Shown here piece by piece: positions 61,528 to 64,000 of a stretch of DNA of 64,000 bases. Source of the DNA: a virus. The stretch lies in the IMG/VR virus record IMGVR_UViG_3300010885_046520, positions 1-64,000 of that record; one strand, given 5' to 3'. Both the position numbers and the translations under genes were made by a program. Under the pieces are notes generated by a model. It had not been told where the DNA came from. It made no database searches and saw only the letters and a list, made by a program, of their open reading frames with translations. Position 1 is the first letter of the stretch. Every line of letters starts with the position of its first letter.

Positions 61528-64000
61528 TTATGGTGAAGTTAAAGTTACTGTTTTTGTGTCAAAGCCAGTGTCATCATATACTTTAAGACTAAAACTATTA
61601 GAATTTGTCCAGTTATACCCTATAGAATTAATTCCAGATAAAGTAATAGACAATCTATCTGTAACACTATTATAATTATCGTTCATATTTTGAACATTTA
61701 ATTTTCTAGTAAAGTTACAGATATTGTCATTAATTAAAATTTCTGGAGTGTAATTATAGACAGGTCGTAAGCCTCCCTCAATTTCGAAACTAAGGCTCCA
61801 AGAACCATTATTCCTACTAATACTAGTATTCGGTAATATGATTTGGATAGGCTTATTAATAAATAATGGATATTCTACTACGTATTTTTTAGGAGTTAGA
61901 CTAGTGCCAGAAAACGCTGGTAGTCCAGTATTCTCAAAAGATACCATCTTATAAATATAGTCTTTGTATAAGCCAACCGGAGTGCCACTCAAACCAAATC
62001 TCCATTCTCCTTCTTTGGCATAAGTGATATCGTTTATCTTAATTTGATCATAATAATTTTGTCTGAGGTCATAGAAACCAGAAACAGACAATCCGCTCAT
62101 AAACGGATAATTACTAGGACCACTAAAAGAACCAATGATGGTTGTGCTATCTCCAGAAATAATAGACAGTTTATAATTGTATGGTAAAATATTATTATTT
62201 TCTGTAGAAATTCTTCCACTATCTAGGATATCAATATAGTCTCCAGAACTATAAGAGAGATTATTATGGTTAATAGTTACTGTGCCATTATCTATTGATT
62301 GTATAAAACATTTATCAGACACTATAACTAATCCAGTAGCAGATAATCCTTGTCTCTCAAAGGGAAGACTAATTGTATTATCATATGTGTTACTCAAAGC
62401 TATTCCTGTGGAAAAAGATAGATCTCCACTAAAAGTAAGTAAAACATAATCACGAGAATTAAAACCCGCTGGAAGTGATATGTTAATTTTTTGTCCATTA
62501 ACGCCACCTAGAAAACCAGAATGTTGATATGTTCCAATTAATACTTTATCATTAAGTTTTTTCTGTAGTATTCCAGTAAATAATGGAGCATAATTATATG
62601 ATCTCCAAACAGTATTATCTGACAGCTGGTAAAATGGAACCTTTTGACTTCCTCCACTATAAGGAATATATCCTCCGATAGCCCTGACTGAGTATCCTGA
62701 TATTGGAACTCCACTCAAGCAACTAATACTATTTTTGATGCCAGTCATGATAATAGGGGGAAAGCTAGTTTGTACCGGATTGTCATCTCTGTTTCCTCCC
62801 TTATGAATCCAAAAATATTCATTTTCTGTATATGATACAGCATTATATTTATAAGTAGGAAATACATCAGGAGTATTATTTAAGAAGACAGAAAATACGG
62901 TTCCAGAATTAAGAACATTATTGAATTGAATTGGACTACCATTGCTTGTACCAGCAGATACGCTAGATATAGCTCCAGCATCTATAGTGATACCAGAAAC
63001 AGCATTTTTGATTACATAATTAATAGATATTACTCTATAGTTATCTGCTTGATCCCTTTCATATGCAGAATTACCATATGAACAACGACCTAATATGGAA
63101 TATGGTTGATTGTTATATGCGAATGGAGCAATATCATATGACGGTGGAGGGGCGGGAAGCTCTACTGATGGTCTTGGAATTTGCATACCGCTTAATCTGA
63201 TATATCCTGTTTCCCAACAATTAGATGTTTTGACTGTGAAAACAGAAGGATCAGAAATATAATTATCAATAGGCTTTATTATTAGACCAGTAAAAAATAC
63301 ATCATTCTTATTAAAGCTTCCTGATACTGGTATATCAGCGACAAATGAAGGTTTAATTCTACCAAATAAACCATAAGATGTGACAGTACCTCCCCCAAGA
63401 CTTATTGGTTTAAAGCTACCACAGCCCATGATTCCATTAGCAGTGTTGGAGTCTACAGTACCATTAAATGGTTGTAAATTAGACGTTCCATATGAAACCT
63501 GGCTAGACTTAACCAACCTTCCTACTCCTGTTGTTAGAACATTGCCGAGAATAGTTATATAGCCAGAACCACCGATACTTTGTACTTTATATCCTTTATT
63601 AAGAGAGTTCGAAGGATTATTATCAAATTCAAAATAAGTATCAGAATTATTAATATTAATTCTGGTATTAGTAATATATACTCTAGAATTGCTTCCACCA
63701 CTATAGCTGAAGGTAGAAGTCTGGCAATTAGAATGAGGAAGGATACTGGTGCAGGTTAGGGATACTGGGTCGGACGGTGGCCAATATGTATTTATTGTTC
63801 CTCCGTCTATAGATTTAGTTCCTGATGGCTGTTGTACTCCTCCAACGCTTGATGCTCTTGGGGTATATGTTGGTTTTTCATTCTCAAAATAAAGAATAAT
63901 ATTTAAAGGAGATACTGGATTAGCTGTAGAAATATCTGTGAATGTTAATTGTTTACTATCTGATTTATTTCTAGCGTCATAAACAGTTAATTTAAATTTT
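61528..64000 (-). CDS. Large fibre or structural protein, 5'-truncated by the right window edge
   Basis: The frame stays open from 61528 to the right edge, so the start lies beyond 64000; the TTG at 63516 is internal. At least 824 residues are encoded here. The edge end reads KFKLTVYDARNKSDSKQLTF and NIILYFENEKPTY. The rest is a beta-rich chain of Ser, Gly, Asn and Tyr (SIGGSGYITILGN, GGTVTSYGLFG), ending TVTLTSP. The end resembles Ig-like strands (SFSLKVYDDTGFDTKTVTL). A virion appendage role is likely from composition and neighbours; no named family is recognised. Confidence 0.6.
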   Translation of the reverse strand, partial: KFKLTVYDARNKSDSKQLTFTDISTANPVSPLNIILYFENEKPTYTPRASSVGGVQQPSGTKSIDGGTINTYWPPSDPVSLTCTSILPHSNCQTSTFSYSGGSNSRVYITNTRININNSDTYFEFDNNPSNSLNKGYKVQSIGGSGYITILGNVLTTGVGRLVKSSQVSYGTSNLQPFNGTVDSNTANGIMGCGSFKPISLGGGTVTSYGLFGRIKPSFVADIPVSGSFNKNDVFFTGLIIKPIDNYISDPSVFTVKTSNCWETGYIRLSGMQIPRPSVELPAPPPSYDIAPFAYNNQPYSILGRCSYGNSAYERDQADNYRVISINYVIKNAVSGITIDAGAISSVSAGTSNGSPIQFNNVLNSGTVFSVFLNNTPDVFPTYKYNAVSYTENEYFWIHKGGNRDDNPVQTSFPPIIMTGIKNSISCLSGVPISGYSVRAIGGYIPYSGGSQKVPFYQLSDNTVWRSYNYAPLFTGILQKKLNDKVLIGTYQHSGFLGGVNGQKINISLPAGFNSRDYVLLTFSGDLSFSTGIALSNTYDNTISLPFERQGLSATGLVIVSDKCFIQSIDNGTVTINHNNLSYSSGDYIDILDSGRISTENNNILPYNYKLSIISGDSTTIIGSFSGPSNYPFMSGLSVSGFYDLRQNYYDQIKINDITYAKEGEWRFGLSGTPVGLYKDYIYKMVSFENTGLPAFSGTSLTPKKYVVEYPLFINKPIQIILPNTSISRNNGSWSLSFEIEGGLRPVYNYTPEILINDNICNFTRKLNVQNMNDNYNSVTDRLSITLSGINSIGYNWTNSNSFSLKVYDDTGFDTKTVTLTSP

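Noticed and set aside
63516-63520. Start of the right-most gene at TTG 63516
   Set aside because: The frame continues open to the window edge with similar beta-rich composition, so this codon is internal.

Overview
This window looks like part of the genome of a large tailed bacteriophage with a very long tail. It is AT-rich and gene-dense. Replication and accessory genes lie on the + strand (2-14579). One long block of virion genes lies on the - strand (64000 down to 14563). The two blocks converge and overlap by 17 bases. I see no rRNA, tRNA, integrase, insertion sequence or CRISPR array, and no gene-free stretch longer than about 85 bases. No tail sheath gene is visible, so a long flexible (siphovirus-like) tail is the best reading. 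The host is uncertain. The membrane-anchored protein at 13608-14579 resembles planctomycete-type proteins as I remember them, which is only a hint.

The + strand starts with the 3' part of a RecB/Cas4-like nuclease gene. A bacterial-type replicative DNA polymerase (DnaE) follows, split into two genes. The N half (838-2712) carries all three catalytic aspartates. The C half (3602-5233) carries the fingers and OB domains. Between them sit a 65-residue protein and a DEDDh exonuclease that is a natural proofreading partner. The 5' end of the polymerase is also broken: its usual start encodes the first PHP motif and then stops, and the rest is in another frame. A promoter-ssb-terminator unit comes next. 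After it is a run of tightly overlapping sugar-related genes (glycosyltransferases, a nucleotidyltransferase-fold protein, unknowns), a homing-endonuclease-like gene, a likely single-strand annealing recombinase, a zinc-ribbon protein and a membrane-anchored protein.

The - strand is read from right to left. It opens with appendage genes (a fibre open at the right edge, a collagen-like fibre, a LamG-domain protein, an Mtd-like fibre). Neck/tail-completion genes, a major tail tube protein and a small group of likely tail-assembly proteins follow. An intrinsic terminator then stands just ahead of a 5,383-residue tape measure protein. Downstream are a YadA-like beta-roll fibre and three more tail/baseplate proteins, including cysteine-rich ones of 1,856 and 2,661 residues.

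The most striking object is the tape measure protein. Besides the usual N-terminal tape-measure core it carries segments that read as enzyme domains: a PD-(D/E)XK nuclease-like segment, a HAD phosphatase (DxDxT...DDD), an HExxH metallopeptidase, a GNAT acetyltransferase and an ADP-ribosyltransferase-like domain. Many are bordered by recurring GG-x-[VI]-YA and GTDTVPAMLTPGEFV linkers. This resembles a 'polyvalent' effector cargo that could enter the host with the DNA.
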